From contig QRDG01000025.1 in the NCBI GenBank assembly GCA_012064385.1, positions 264,392-328,391 on the forward strand: 64,000 nucleotides of DNA, in the 5' to 3' direction. Under the pieces are notes generated by a model. The model ran no database searches and was not told the DNA's origin. It was given only the letters and a program-made list of their open reading frames with translations. Position numbers and translations under genes: made by a program. This document shows positions 43,373 to 54,778 of the stretch, piece by piece (position 1 is the stretch's first letter; every line of letters starts with the position of its first letter). This stretch comes from Puccinellia tenuiflora. Taxonomy: Eukaryota > Streptophyta > Magnoliopsida > Poales > Poaceae.

Positions 43373-46300
43373 ATGAACCGACAATCGATGTACGATGACC
43401 GACGCTCTATCGAGTACATTCAAGGCCTGCGTTCTTTTCTCAATGTGGCTGAGGTAAACACGCGGAATGGTTTTATGTGTTGTCCATGTCGTGTCTGTCT
43501 GAATGAGAAGGATTACTCTTCCTCAAAAACCCTTCACATCCACCTGATGCGGTCCGGTTTCATGTCCGGCTATAATTGTTGGACCAAGAACGGAGAAAGA
43601 GGGGTAATGATGGAAGACAACGAAGAAGAGAACGATGACAACTATTCTATGTTCCCTGAATACAGTGGTAATGCAAGGGGGAAGCTGAAGATGAAGAGAC
43701 ACCAGATGAGCCCATGGTAGATGATGATCTTCGCCGGGCCATCGTTGATGCACAGAGAGAAGCAGAAAGTGCAAATGAGAAGTTGAAGTTGGAGCGCATG
43801 TTAGAGGATCACAAAAAAAGTTGTACCCAACTTGCGAAGATGGCAACACAAAGCTCGGTACCACACTGGAATTGCTGCAATGGAAGGTAGAGAGTGGTTT
43901 ATCTGACAAGGGATTTGAGAAGTTACTGAAAATAATGAAGAAGAAGCTTCCAAAGGATAACGAATTGCCTGACAGTACGTATGAAGCAAAGAAGGTTCTC
44001 TGCCCTATAGGATTAGATGTGCAGAAGATACATGCATGCATTAATGACTGCATCCTCTACCGCGGTGAGGAGTACGAGAATAAGAATGAATGCCCGGTAT
44101 GCGGTGCATTGTGGTATAAGATCAGACGAGATGACCCTGGTGATGTTGACGGCCAGCCCCCCAGGAAGAGGGTTCCTGCCAAGGTTATGTGGTATGCTCC
44201 TATAATACCACGGTTGAAACATTTGTTCAGCAACAAAGAGCATACCAAGTTGTTGCGATGGCACAAAGAAGACCGCAAGAAAGACGAGATGTTGAGACAC
44301 CCCGCTAATGGGTCGCAGTGGAGAAAAATCGATAGAGAGTACAAGGACTTTGTAGATGACGCAAGAAACTTAAGGTTTGGTCTAAGTACAGATGGCATGA
44401 ATCCTTTTGGGGAGCAGAGCTGTAGTCATAGCACCTGGCCTGTAACTCTATGTATCTATAACCTTCCTCCTTGGTTGTGCATGAAGCGGAAGTTCATTAT
44501 GATGCCAGTGCTGATCCAAGGCCCGAAGCAACCCAACAATGACATTGATGTGTACCTAAAGCCACTAGTTGAAGAACTTTTACAGTTGTGGGGCGAAAAA
44601 GGTGTACGTGTGTGGGATGAGCACAAACAGGAGGAATTTGACCTACGAGCGTTGCTCTTCGTAACCATTAATGATTGGTCTGCTCTTAGTAACCTTTCAA
44701 GACAGACAAACAAGGGATACAATGCATGCACGCACTGTTTAGATGAGACTGATAGTACATATTTGGAGAAATGGAAGAAGGTTGTGTACCTGGGCCATCG
44801 TCGATTTCTTCCTCATAAGCATCCCGTAAGAAAGAAATGCAAGCATTTCAAAGATATGACAGAGCATTGGAGGAAGCCTATCCGCCGTACTGGTGATGAT
44901 ATATTTGGTATGGTCAAGGATCTAGAAGTGATCTTTGGAAAGGGTCCTGGCGGTCAATCTGTTTCGAATGACGCCACCGGACACGCGGCCATGTGGAAGA
45001 AGATATCAATATTTTGGGAGCTACCCTATTGGAAAGTCCTAGAGGTCCACTCTGCAATCAACGTGATGCACGTGATGAAGAATCTTTGCGTGAACCTGCT
45101 AGGACATTTGGGCGTGTATAGGAAGACAAAAGATACGCCAGAAGCATGGCAGGACCAGCAACGTATGAAAGACCCAGACGACCTGCATCCAATGAAGATG
45201 GATAAAGGAGGTCTAAGTCCTGCCAGCTACACTCTTGCGAAAGAAGAGAAGAAAATATTTTTTGAAGTCCTGAGCAGTATGAAGGTCCAGTCTGGCTTCT
45301 CGTCGAATATAAATGGAATAATAAATATGTCCGAGAAAAAATTCCAAAACCTAAAGTCTCAGGACTGCCACGTGCTTATGACTCAATTGCTTCCGGTTGC
45401 ATTGCGGGGGATTCTACCGAAAAATGTTCGACTACCCATTGTGAAGCTATGTGCATTTCTCAATGCAATTTCTCAGAAGATAATCGATTCAGAAATTCTA
45501 CCAAGGTTACAAAGGGATGTGGTTCAATGTCTCATTAGTTTTGAGTTGGTGTTCCCACCATCCTTCTTCAATATTATGACGCATCTCCTAGTACACCTAG
45601 TCGAAGAGATTGCCATTCTGGGTCCAATATTTTTACACAATATGTTCCCCTTTGAGAGGTTCATGGGAGTCTTGAAGAAATATGTTCATAACCGTGCTAG
45701 GCCAGAAGGAAGCATCTCCAAAGGCTATGGAATAGAGGAGGTCATTGAGTTTTGTGTTGACTTTATTCCCGACATTAAGTCGATTGGTCTACCTGAATCG
45801 CGGCATGAGGGGAGACTGAGTGGAAAATGCACTCTAGGAAGGAAATCAATAATATGTAGGGACGGGTATTCTTTCACTCAAGCGCACTAGACAGTTCTAC
45901 AGAATTCCACCTTGGCGGCTCCGTATATCGAGGAACACAAGAATATTGTACGCTTCAACAACCCGGGGAAGCCTGACTCCTGGATTAGACATGAACACAT
46001 GGAGACTTTCGGCGGTTTGTTGCAAACACATCTCAACAATAACAACATTGTTGAAGATCAGCTGTACTTGTTGTCCAGGTCACCATCTTCAACTATATGG
46101 ACTTTCCAAGGGTACGAGATAAATGGGAATACATTTTACATGTTTGCCCAAGATAAAAAGAGCACCAACCAAAACATTGGTGTCCGCTTTGATGAAACAA
46201 ACAACAATGGGTCAAAGGGCACATACTACGGTTACATAGAGGAGATATGAGAACTTGACTATGGACCTACTTTTAAGGTCCCCGTGTTTCGGTGCAAATG

Positions 46301-46640
46301 GGTCAAGCTGACAACAGGCGGGTTAAAGGTAGACGAGCAGTACGAAATGATAACAGTGGACCTCAACAATCTTGCGTCTCAGGTTTTCTATGTGAAGGAC
46401 ATGTCTACCAAACCGAGAAAAAATAAGCAAAAGAATACATCAGACGATGAGCTAAAGCGCCACATAGTTCTTTCAGGGAAAAGAAACATCGTGGGAGTGG
46501 AGGACAAGACAGACATGTCAGAAGATTATGATAAGTTTCATGAAATTCCGCCCTTCGCAGTGAAGGATGACCCAAGTCTCATGTTAATTAATGAAGATGC
46601 TCCATGGTTACGGCGCAGAAAAAACCCAAACACTAGATAG
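43373..46640 (+). pseudogene. TNP2/TNPD-type CACTA transposase, decayed
   Basis: Catalyses cut-and-paste of the element. Starts MNRQSMYDDRRS with the transposase-associated domain (FLNVAEVNTRNGFMCCPCRVC, about 43430-43590). Transposase_21 follows at about 44020-44760 (ECPVCGALWYKIRRDD, KVMWYAPIIPRLKHL, STDGMNPFGEQ, TWPVTLCIYNLPPW, ACTHCLDE). A DUF4218-like part lies at 45370-45760 (LPVALRGILPKNVRL, FPPSFFNIMTHLLVHL, MFPFERFMGVLKKY). A DUF4216-like part spans 46225-46420 (YYGYIEEI, ELDYGPTFKVPVF). Lesions: frameshifts near 43682 and in the A-run near 43815, stops at 45888-45890 and 46248-46250. No introns are needed. Confidence 0.9.
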
Positions 46641-46686
46641 GGATGTTGGTGATGTGTAATAATGTATTAAACCTTTTATGTAACTG

Positions 46687-46892
46687 CACCGTTGGATGTA
46701 TGCAGGGAATCTGAATGATTTGTATTCGGTCGATGAACTGAACGATTTCTATATAGAACAAAACACACGGTTTCCCCTGCATACAGCCCAACGGTGGCTC
46801 GTGAGTACCTGTATATCAAATGCACCGTTCGATGTATGCAGGGAATCTGAATGATTTGTATTCGGTTGATGAACTGAAGGATTTCTATATAG
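46687..46892. repeat. Tandem duplication downstream of the transposase
   Basis: A block of about 71 bp (caccgtt.gatgtatgcaggg, then aatgatttgtattcgg and gatttctatatagaa/g) occurs at 46687-46757 and 46822-46892, offset 135 bp. Confidence 0.75.
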
Positions 46893-47027
46893 AGATGTCC
46901 TCTGTCTTTGCCTTCCGGACTAGCTTGACTACAGTATGAACCCTCTTTCCGCTGTTGCCGTGCTCTTGTTCTTCATCTCCTCCTCATGGTGGGTATTTAT
47001 AGCTAAAAGATCAGGGCAACTCTTCAT

Positions 47028-47064
47028 CTTTAGTCCCGGTTGGTAGCTGGAACCGGGACTAAAG
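47028..47064. repeat. Internal hairpin with CACTA subterminal motif
   Basis: ctttagtcccggttgg and its inverse ccgggactaaag around a short loop. It is the same motif as the subterminal repeats but placed between the two gene blocks, about 5 kb from the left end. Confidence 0.7.
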
Positions 47065-47098
47065 GAGCGTTGATATGTGTGCTTTATCTTCTGCTTGA

Positions 47099-47178
47099 GA
47101 TCCAACGGCTCACAAGCACTCGAAAGAAACACACCGCTGATCCAACGGCTCACAAGTGTTCGAAGGAAACACACGACC
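47099..47178. repeat. 40-60-bp direct repeat
   Basis: gatccaacggctcacaag, followed by cgaa.gaaacacac, occurs at 47099 and 47139. Confidence 0.6.
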
Positions 47179-47309
47179 CGTGTGCTTCTTCCTGATTGGG
47201 CATACTACCTGCACTGATGACGGTAATGCATTTTTAATTGAAAATGGCAAAATGGTTTTGGATTACTTATTTAAATTCAAACACTTTTCATTTTGAAATT
47301 TTGTCAGAT

Positions 47310-47458
47310 TCAAAATCCCGAGCCCCGCCGCCGCCGCTCTCCCCTGCCTGAGCCCCCCCCCCCCCCCCGTCGCCGCTCTCCCCGCCGGAGCACTGCCCGA
47401 GCCCGCCGCTCTCCCCGCCCGAGCACCGCCCGAGCTCGCCGCGCCACCGCCGTCGCAG
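47310..47458 (+). other. Probable 5'-UTR exon of the CACTA 127-aa gene
   Basis: A GC-rich leader-like block in AT-rich DNA, ending cgtcgcag|gtaccg with a good donor. The next acceptor is ctgtttttag at 56195-56204, just before the ATG at 56225. It contains a run of 16 C (47353-47368). Inferred; no transcript evidence. Confidence 0.4.
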
Positions 47459-47559
47459 GTACCGAGCCTCTCACTCCTCCTCCTCTTTTTTTATAATTTG
47501 AAATATAATTAGTTAGATTTATTTGAAATATAATTAGTTAAATTTGAAAATGCTGAAGT

Positions 47560-47945
47560 TAGGGTTAGGGTTAGGAAGTTAATTAGTTAGATTTATTAGC
47601 AAGTTAGGGTCAGGGTTTAGGTTTTAATTTAGGTTTGAAATTAAGGTTTAAATTTAGGTTTAGGTGTTTTGAAATTAGGTTTGAATTTAGATTTAGGTTT
47701 GAAATTTATTAGCTCGATGATTTAATAGATGATTTAGGTGGTTAATTAGTTAGATTTACTAGTTAGAAATATTAATATGCTAATAAGTCCCATAATAATA
47801 CTAGTTAGAAATTGGGTTAGAAAATTAGTGTTACCAGAAAATTGGGTTAGAAAAGTAGTGTTAACAAAAGTTAGCAAAAAATAGTGTTAGCAAAAATTGG
47901 GTTCAAAAATTAGTGTTAGCAGAAAATTGGGTTAGAAAATTGGGA
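47560..47945. repeat. Low-complexity repeats ttagggtt and gttagcaaaaattgggtta
   Basis: An AT-rich intron with many diverged copies of aattgggttagaaaattag and gttagcaaaa. The gttagggttaggg at 47562 is only two units and not a telomere. Confidence 0.55.
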
Positions 47946-48067
47946 ATGATTCCACGAGCTGTCAAATTAGAAGCCCCTAATAGGATTACATATGATGTCC
48001 GACATCATATGTAATTCCATTAGGGGTTTCTAATTTGACAGTTCCTGAAATCTTTCCCAATTCTGCT
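47880..48067. repeat. Long inverted repeat, one arm cut by the LTR element
   Basis: The left arm up to catatgatgtc (47999) pairs with the right arm from gacatcatatg (48002). ctgtcaaattagaa, cccctaat and gattacatatgatgtc are mirrored as gacatcatatgtaattcc, attagggg and ttctaatttgacag. Beyond the insertion point the right arm continues at 56106 (aacccaatta, gttaacactaat) and pairs with 47905-47945. The arms were therefore about 100-120 nt before the retrotransposon inserted 8 bp past the cleanest part. Confidence 0.75.
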
Positions 48068-49071
48068 TGTCGGCACAGTGGAAACCAGGGTACCACGGGC
48101 CGGCCCGCCAGGGCCCACGACACTCTTCAGAAGATTTCGCTAAGGACCAGGCTCTCCAAGCCTGGCGAGCCTCGCGAGGGACCTCTCCTCGAGAGGGCAT
48201 CTCCAAGGATCAAGCCAAAAGGCTCGGCGAGGCCTCCGGCCTCACGGGGTTCCTTCCCCACGAAGCAAGCTCTGTCTCCGCGACAGAGCGCACATGGGCT
48301 CTGCGCCCTCCGCAGAGTCACGGGCGCGCCAGCGCGAACTGACGACAGCGCCGCAGTTGCCGTTCTCGTGTATAAAGCAGTCAACAATGCTACACCAAGC
48401 AAAGGAGCTACAAGAGTTGCCGTTTTGGTGATAAGGGGACCGTCTGCCGCTACGCTCCAAGAGCGACGTCACCGTGGGGCGCCTCCCGAGCCTCAGCAGC
48501 GCCAGCCCACCATCCTGGCTGGACGGTGGCTTTTCCAGCTTTGGTGACGCCGCTCCCTGCCATGGACCGTGTCCATGGACTCTGCCTTTATCGTGCACCC
48601 GTCCTCCTCCTTCGTCGCCATGTGGTAACCCTTCCCGCCAAGATATTTGGGGGAAGAGGTCCAGGACACCTATAAAAGGAGGGGGAGCACGTTCAAGCAA
48701 AAGGTTCGGTTCGATCCTGGTTGGCTTTTAGGTTGGAGATCTGAGATCTAGGGAGCTGGCCCAATCTGAAGCTGCAGTGCTGTTCTAGGGTTAGCCATTG
48801 TTAGCCACCTCGAGCTCCCCAAGCTCTCCTTGTACTGTAACCTCTACAAGCAGTGCAATACAACCAAGGCAGGACGTAGGGGTTTTACCTCTCCATGAGG
48901 GCCCTAAACCTGGGTAACATCGTGTGTTCATCTCTGCAGTTCTGTCCCACAGCGATCTCGACGAGCGCCGTCGTCGATGCGCGTTGAGGGTTGTTTGATT
49001 CCGCGTTCAGCCCCTTACTCGATTTCCTTACCTAGTGAGACACACCCAGTTCCTGGGACAGTTCTCCGACA
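48068..49071 (+). repeat. 5' LTR (1004 bp)
   Basis: Begins tgtcggcacagtgg and ends gttctccgaca. TATA box tataaaag at 48671-48678 lies within acacctataaaagg. Confidence 0.92.
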
Positions 49072-49072
49072 T

Positions 49073-49092
49073 TTGGCGCGCCAGGTAGGGGG
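49073..49092 (+). other. Primer-binding site
   Basis: ttggcgcgccaggtaggggg directly after the 5' LTR. TTGGCGC..CAGGTAGGGG is the usual site in many grass gypsy-type elements. Confidence 0.75.
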
Positions 49093-49122
49093 CTGAGGCG
49101 CATCTTCAACCTCGACACCGCC

Positions 49123-49953
49123 ATGGCCGGCTCTCGCGCCGAACGTCTCGCTCGCCGGACGGCCAGCGTCGGCACCGCTCCCGCTGGCAACCCGCGCGGC
49201 CGCCCGCGCGGAAGCGCTGCTCCGGAGTGCCACGTCGACCCCGAGCCCCGCATCGAGCATCCAGAGGACAACAACGACGACCATGCCGAGGACGACCTCG
49301 GCGAAGAGGAGGCTTCCTCCCTGCACCCGTCGCGGGACCGTTCTGCCTCCTCGCTGGGCCGCCCTGCGCCCAGCCCAGCAACTGCGCTTCTCATGGCGCA
49401 GGAGCTGCTGCAGTACCGTCCCACGCCGGAGGCTCAAGAAGCCTGGCTCAACCGCCTCTCCGAGCTCGTCGGCGCCGCTCGCGTCGCCGCTCCTGCACCG
49501 TCTCGTTCGTTGGTTCCCTCTGCGCGCGTGGGGGACCTGGCGCACGGCGCGCCTCCTGCACCTCCTCGTCATCTCGCGCCCGCTCCAGCTCCACCGCAAC
49601 CTGCTCCAGCGGGGGCTCCTCCTCGTGACAACCGCGCTGCATCGCACGCGTCGTCGCCTCATGACTGCCAAATCGTGCAGCGAGCCCCGGAGGACGCACG
49701 CGTAAACATCGAGCGCCAGCAGGATCGCCACAACCGCGTCGTCCAGGACGTCGCCACCGCGGGGCGCCACCTCCGCGCCACCCTCGCCAACGGCGTGGTC
49801 ACCTACGGCACGATGGCCGCGTTCACTCGTAGCCTCCGTCGCGTCGTCTGGCCAGTCAAGTTCAAGCCGGATCTTCCTCCGCGCTACGACGGCAAGAAAT
49901 CCAGCGAGAAGCTTCAGGCGCCTCAAGGCCAGCGGCAAGCACTGTATCGATGA
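49123..49953 (+). CDS. Truncated Gag-like protein
   Basis: 276 aa from MAGSRAERLARRT. Ala/Pro/Arg-rich N-terminal two thirds, an acidic stretch (EDNNDDHAEDDLGEEEAS), a short helix-like part (ATALLMAQELLQYRPTPEAQ) and the block VKFKPDLPPRYDGK that in full-length relatives precedes the Gag core. The core and zinc knuckle are missing; the frame ends soon afterwards. It is therefore the N-terminal part only and probably unable to form particles. Confidence 0.65.
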   Translation: MAGSRAERLARRTASVGTAPAGNPRGRPRGSAAPECHVDPEPRIEHPEDNNDDHAEDDLGEEEASSLHPSRDRSASSLGRPAPSPATALLMAQELLQYRPTPEAQEAWLNRLSELVGAARVAAPAPSRSLVPSARVGDLAHGAPPAPPRHLAPAPAPPQPAPAGAPPRDNRAASHASSPHDCQIVQRAPEDARVNIERQQDRHNRVVQDVATAGRHLRATLANGVVTYGTMAAFTRSLRRVVWPVKFKPDLPPRYDGKKSSEKLQAPQGQRQALYR

Positions 49954-50070
49954 GCTCCCCTCGGGGGCTGAGCCTCTCTCGGGAGCATCGCGCCACCCCT
50001 CGCCAGGGCCCCAGCTTTCGCGAGGCTAACCCCCTCACGAGGATCGGGGGCTCGCGCCGCCCACGTCTAG

Positions 50071-50410
50071 GCTCCGGCCTTCTCCCGAGGCTCCGGCCTT
50101 CGCGAGGCCGATCCCCTCGCGAGGCCCCGGTCCTCGCTGGAGACACCCCGTGCAGCCACGGTAAAAACGTCTAGGCTCCGGCCTTCTCCCGAGGCTCCGG
50201 CCTTCGCGAGGCCGATCCCCTCGCGAGGCCCCGGTCCTCGCTGGAGACACCCCGTGCAGCCATGGTAAAAATGTCTAGGCTCCGGCCTTCGCGAGGCCCC
50301 GGTCCTCGCTGGAGACACCCCATGCAGCCACGGTAAAAACGTCAAGGCTTCCTCTCCGTGACAGCCACCCCGTGCAGCCACGGTAAAAACGTCGTGGCCA
50401 AGGTCACACC
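50071..50410. repeat. 104-bp tandem repeats inside the LTR element
   Basis: gctccggcct starts copies at 50071, 50175 and 50279; each runs to ccatggtaaaaa/ccacggtaaaaac and gtctag. The third copy is shortened. Shorter remnants (gtgcagccacggtaaaaacg) follow to about 50390. Confidence 0.85.
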
Positions 50411-51241
50411 CTCCACGAGGAAAATATTCGAGCTCCCCTCTCTACTATACGTTGCCACGGGCCGTTCGAGAAGACTCTCAAGCCACCACGCCTCGGCAAG
50501 GTGACTTCTTCAAGCACCATGCCTTGGCGAGGTGGATCCCCATGCCCAGACATGGCGGACCATAGGCTCTACGAAGCCACCCCCGCATAGGGGCCCCCTC
50601 TGAGCTCTCTCTACATGCATCGCCTCGGGCCGCGAGAGTCTCAGCCACTCCATGTGGAACCCCATGCCCAGACATGGCGGATTTTGTGCTTCTGGCCACG
50701 CCAGTGGAACCTACGAGCGTGCATGAGTTATCTAGCTACGTATTGCTTGTGGGTATGCCTATCTGTCCAAGCGCAGGAAAGCAGGTTCAAAACAAGCCTC
50801 AAGCAACCTCGTCTCATCAGGGAACCAACACCCTCTCCAAGGCAAAAATGCCTCGCGAAGCTAAGTCCAAACACTTGGTTAAATTTCCTTTCGCTGGTTT
50901 TTGTCCCTCGAGCCTCTTTTCTCTCTCCTATGCCTCATGGGCTGCTTGCGCGTTAAAGGGGAGCCCCGAGCATCGCGCCTCGGGAGCTCTTACTTCTCGA
51001 GGCCTCGCGCACCCCCCGGACTTGTGGAGCCCTGACTCTCACATACCGAAGCGGCGGTGGTGTAGCGCTAAGAGAGGGTCCTAAGACGTAGAGCGAAAAA
51101 GACATGAAGGGAAAGATAAAAGCCTCCCGAGGGATATTCACAAGCGCATTCAAATAAAACTTAAACAAGTCTTTACAAGGTTTTGCAAGAAAAATACTAA
51201 GACAATATGTGCCCCATGCACATCCAGCTGCAGGAAAGAGC

Positions 51242-54200
51242 TCAGGCCGTCGGGCCTCCTGAGGTGCCCCCGTCGTCCGCAGCAGCGCTTTCCTCCTCCT
51301 CCGCGGCGTCCTCCTCGCCATCGTCCTCGTCCTCCTCTACCTCGACCTGGTCGAACTTCTTGGCATACGCCTCGGCGGCCTTCCGCATCCTGTCGCTCAC
51401 CGCGACGCGGCAGCTGAGGTCGACGGGCGCCGTCACGGCCTCGAGGTCGAGTGAAGGCTGAAGCCTCGCGAGGTTGGCGAAGATGCGGCAGGTGGCGAGG
51501 ACGAGGAGATCGCGGCTCTCCTCCACGACGCGTTCGTCGAGGTTCTTCGCGGTCTCTTCAAGCTTCGTGGGGAATCGCTCGAAGAAGAACGCGTACCCGG
51601 CCTCATTGCCGTTCCCCTCTGCGGCGAGGGAAGGGACCTCGGTCCCCAGGCGATCCCCGACAGCACGCGCGCGGGACACCAGGGCTTGGAGCATGCGCTG
51701 GCGCTGGCGCGACATGGTTCGCGCGATCTGCGCGTTGCGATGTGCCTCCTCCGTGGCGTCCGCAACCGGCCCCACCTGCTGGTGGAGCTCGCTCAGGTCT
51801 TTCTCCAGGGCGGCGGCCTTCTCTTCCGCGCGAGCCTGAGCGTCCCTGGCGCTCTGAAGGCGGGAGGCCATCTGCTTCTCCCCCTTCTCGAGCCCCTTGA
51901 TGCGGTTCTGGAGCTCATTGCGCTTCGCCGTGAAGCGCTCCTCCTGCTTCTTGGCCTTCTCGTCAAAACTCTTGGCGAGATCTTGGCGGATGAGCTTGAC
52001 CCTGTCGTCGGCCTCCTCCTTCAGTTTCTTCTGCTTCGACGCGAGGCTGGCGTTGGCCTTCTCGAGGCGCTCCGCGTAGGTGGCCTCGTCCTGGGCCACC
52101 TGACTCTCCCGAGCCCGCAGCGCCTCCTCAGCGGTGGCCTGATCCCTCTCGAGCTGCTGGACCTGCTCCTCGCGCCGGCGCAGTTCCTCCTCGCGGGGGG
52201 AGAGCTCTCCCTCGCGTCGCGTGAGCTCCGCTTCGCGCTGTGTCAGCTGCACCCCGCGAGCGTCCAGCCTCTCGCGGAGCTCCTTGAAGCTGTCCCCGAC
52301 GACTTTGGAGTCCATGATGAATTTTTGCTCTGCAGCCCAGATCTCCTGTTGCTTGGAGGCGGTTTCCGCCTCGAGCGCCTCCCGCGCGGCGTACAGTTGC
52401 TCCATGGTCTCCGCCGCCTCCCGCTTCACGCTGTCGCGGGTCTACTTGGCGAAGCGCATCGCCTCTTCACACGCCGCCCAGGCCGCCGCATCCTACCGGC
52501 GGCAGCTCTCCACCCTCTCGCGGAGGAGGGCCCAGGCTTCGTCAAGTTTCGCCCGCTCCTCCGCCCTGGCGAGTTCCTCTTCGGCATACTGCGTCTCCAG
52601 CTTGTCGAGCGTCTGCCGCGCCTGGCTGAAGACGGTGCTGCGGCGAGCTACGTGACGGCGCGGCTCCCCTAGCACCAAGGTCCCCGCATCGCCACGGGGC
52701 GCAGGGGCCTCGACGCTTGGCGAGGTACCCGAGGCACCTTGCCTCGGGCTCATGGCCGCTCCTGGTGCGACCTGGGGGCTCGTGTGGGTGCCTCCTTCGC
52801 CGCCCGTGTTAGGAGCCCTCTGGGGGCTGGGCGTCCTCTCGCCCCCGGCTCCGGCGTCCGTGGGCTCCGGAGGCGTTTCCTCCTCCTGCTCTTCGGGGGC
52901 AGATTCAGCCCCTCCCGTGGTGGCCGCGCCTGCCGCGGCCTCGGGCTCGTCAGCCCCTCTTGTGGAGGCCTCTCCCTCCGGAGGTGGCTCCACGGTGGCC
53001 TCTTGGGCCTCCACCTCGTCCGGCCTCTCCGAGGCTCGTGCGGCCTCGGTCGCCGCCTCATCCTCCGCTGCCTCCTGCAGTATGGGAGGAGTGGCGGCCC
53101 GTGTTGGCGACGACGCCACCTCTTCAACCTCCCCCTCCACGCGGTGCTCATCCGCGGGAGGAGTAACCGCACGCTGCGGCTCGTCAACCGCAGGCGTCGC
53201 CACGGTGGCGCCAACAGGCTCTCCAAGCTTGCGGAGCCGTCGCCTCTTCGGCGCCGCAAGGTTGCTAAAAAGAAAGACAAACAGAAGATCCTTCAGGAGG
53301 GTATTCGAAAGCAAAAACCCTAAAGGAAAGAAGAAGGACCAGGGCTTACTCGTCAGCCATCCTCCACACCCTCTTCTTCGCCTTCGCCGGCGGGGGGCTT
53401 TTTGCTCTGGCTCCTTCTCGAGGCGCTTCTGCCTCCTCGCGAGGAGCGCCCCTCGCGGCCCCGGCGTCCCTGTCATGGGCGGACTTGGAGCGGGGCTCGC
53501 GGCGCCCTCCCTTGCCGCTGCTCTCCTCCTCTTCCTCCGCGGTGCCTCGGGAGGGAGCTCCGCGAGAGGGATCCTCGCCGCTGCTGGAGGAAATCACCTG
53601 GAGGTCCTCTTCAGGCTGTGCGCTCCTTGAGGAGCCGGCGAGGCCTCCCGAGGGGTCAGCGCTTCCCGAGGCCTCGCCCTCGCCAGAGTCCTCCGCCTCG
53701 TCCGGTTCAGGCGACTCGTCCATCTCCTCCAGCTCCGCCGCCCACAGGTTGCTGCGGGGCGGTGTCCTGCGGGCACGATGCCCCACTCGTCGAATCTGGG
53801 CAGGCCCCTGCGGTGCTCGCGCACCATCTCTTCCCCAAAGGTGAAGAGCGGCCGGGCCTCATCGGCAGCTGGGGCTGGGATGGCCGCCGTAGCGAAGAGG
53901 GTCCCCATGACCTTGTCCAGCACCTCCGGAGTGAAGTTGTCCGTGCACAGGCGCATCCCGTCCTCCGGGCCTGTGTACGTCCACATCGGCTCTGAATGCC
54001 GCTGGAGGGGGGCGATGCGGCGCCTCGTGAAGTCCTTCGCCACCATCTGGCCGGTGAGGCCGGCGTCGCGGAGCCCCCGCAGGCACTCGTACACCGCGTC
54101 AAGCTTTGGGCCCTCGAAGCCCTCGCTCGCCCAGCGCGCCCACTTCTTCGGGGGCGCTACGGGTATATCCAGGAGAGGGTTCTTCACCTTGGTGTCGACG

Positions 54201-54778
54201 AAGAACCACCGCTGGCGTAAGTCCTCCACCTTCTTCGTCACCTTGGTGATGGCATTCTCGCCGCTCCACGCGATGGGGATGTAGTTCTTGCTCCTGGCGT
54301 CGGCGATGCGGAAGGAGACGCATCCTGTCCGCTCGTCCTGCGTGGTGGACCGGAGTGCGTAGAAGCTGCGGAAGAGCTCCACAGAAGGACGCACGCCGAC
54401 GTAGGCCTCGCAGAGGTAGGCGAAGATGGAGAGGATGAGGATGGAGTTGGGATGAAGATGGAGGAGTTGGATCTGGTATGTCTCCAAAATCCCCATGAGG
54501 AAGTCGGAGAAAGGAGGAATGAGACCGGCGGAGAGAGTGTGAAGGAAGATGGGGTAGTACCCCTCGGGAAGCCTGCTGCCGGCCGGCTTCATGCTTGTGG
54601 CGCCGTGCTCGTTGGTCCCCGCGGCCGCCAGGTGGTGCACCTTGTCGATCCCCGCCGAGTTGATGCGGGACTTCAGCAGCGCCGCCTTGGGTTCAGCACT
54701 CCGTGACGCCGCCGCGGACTTGCCAGCCTGCATCGGAGCTTTGCCCTTCCCGGGGGCGGCCGCTCTCTTGGGCGCCAT
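51242..54778 (-). pseudogene. Antisense Transposase_28-type gene of the LTR element
   Basis: Starts MAPKRAAAPGKGKAPMQAGK at 54778. The 'putative gypsy type transposon' (Transposase_28-like) domain occupies about residues 55-230: GYYPIFLHTLSAGLIPPF, LLHLHPNSILILSIFAYLCE, YVGVRPSVELF. An acidic linker follows (NLWAAELEEMDESPEPDEAE), then a canonical 85-nt intron (53349-53265, gtaagc...tttttag), a basic KRRRLRKLGE and a Pro/Glu-rich part. The C-terminal coiled coil of about 300 residues (52429-51242) is rich in REAELTRRE-type heptads and ends EEDEDDGEEDAAEEEES. Lesions: a frameshift near 53780, stops at 52493-52495 and 52443-52445. Function unknown; such antisense genes are known from some plant LTR elements. 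Confidence 0.75.
53265..53349 (-). other. Intron of the antisense gene
   Basis: Donor GCTGACGA|gtaagc, acceptor cttttttag-like |CAACCTTG. Removing it joins ..MAD and DNLAAPKRRR in frame and removes a stop at the end of the first exon. An unspliced reading is interrupted. Confidence 0.65.

Noticed and set aside
47562..47580. Telomere-like gttagggttaggg
   Set aside because: Only two units, embedded in diverged TTAG-rich low-complexity intron sequence.
51686..52672. Long plus-strand open frame rich in Leu, opposite the antisense coiled-coil gene
   Set aside because: It is the complement of GAG/CTC-rich coiled-coil codons; the minus strand has the biased codons and recognisable protein.
52752..53630. 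Plus-strand frame of 292 codons in the LTR element
   Set aside because: Complement of the Pro/Glu-rich part of the antisense gene.
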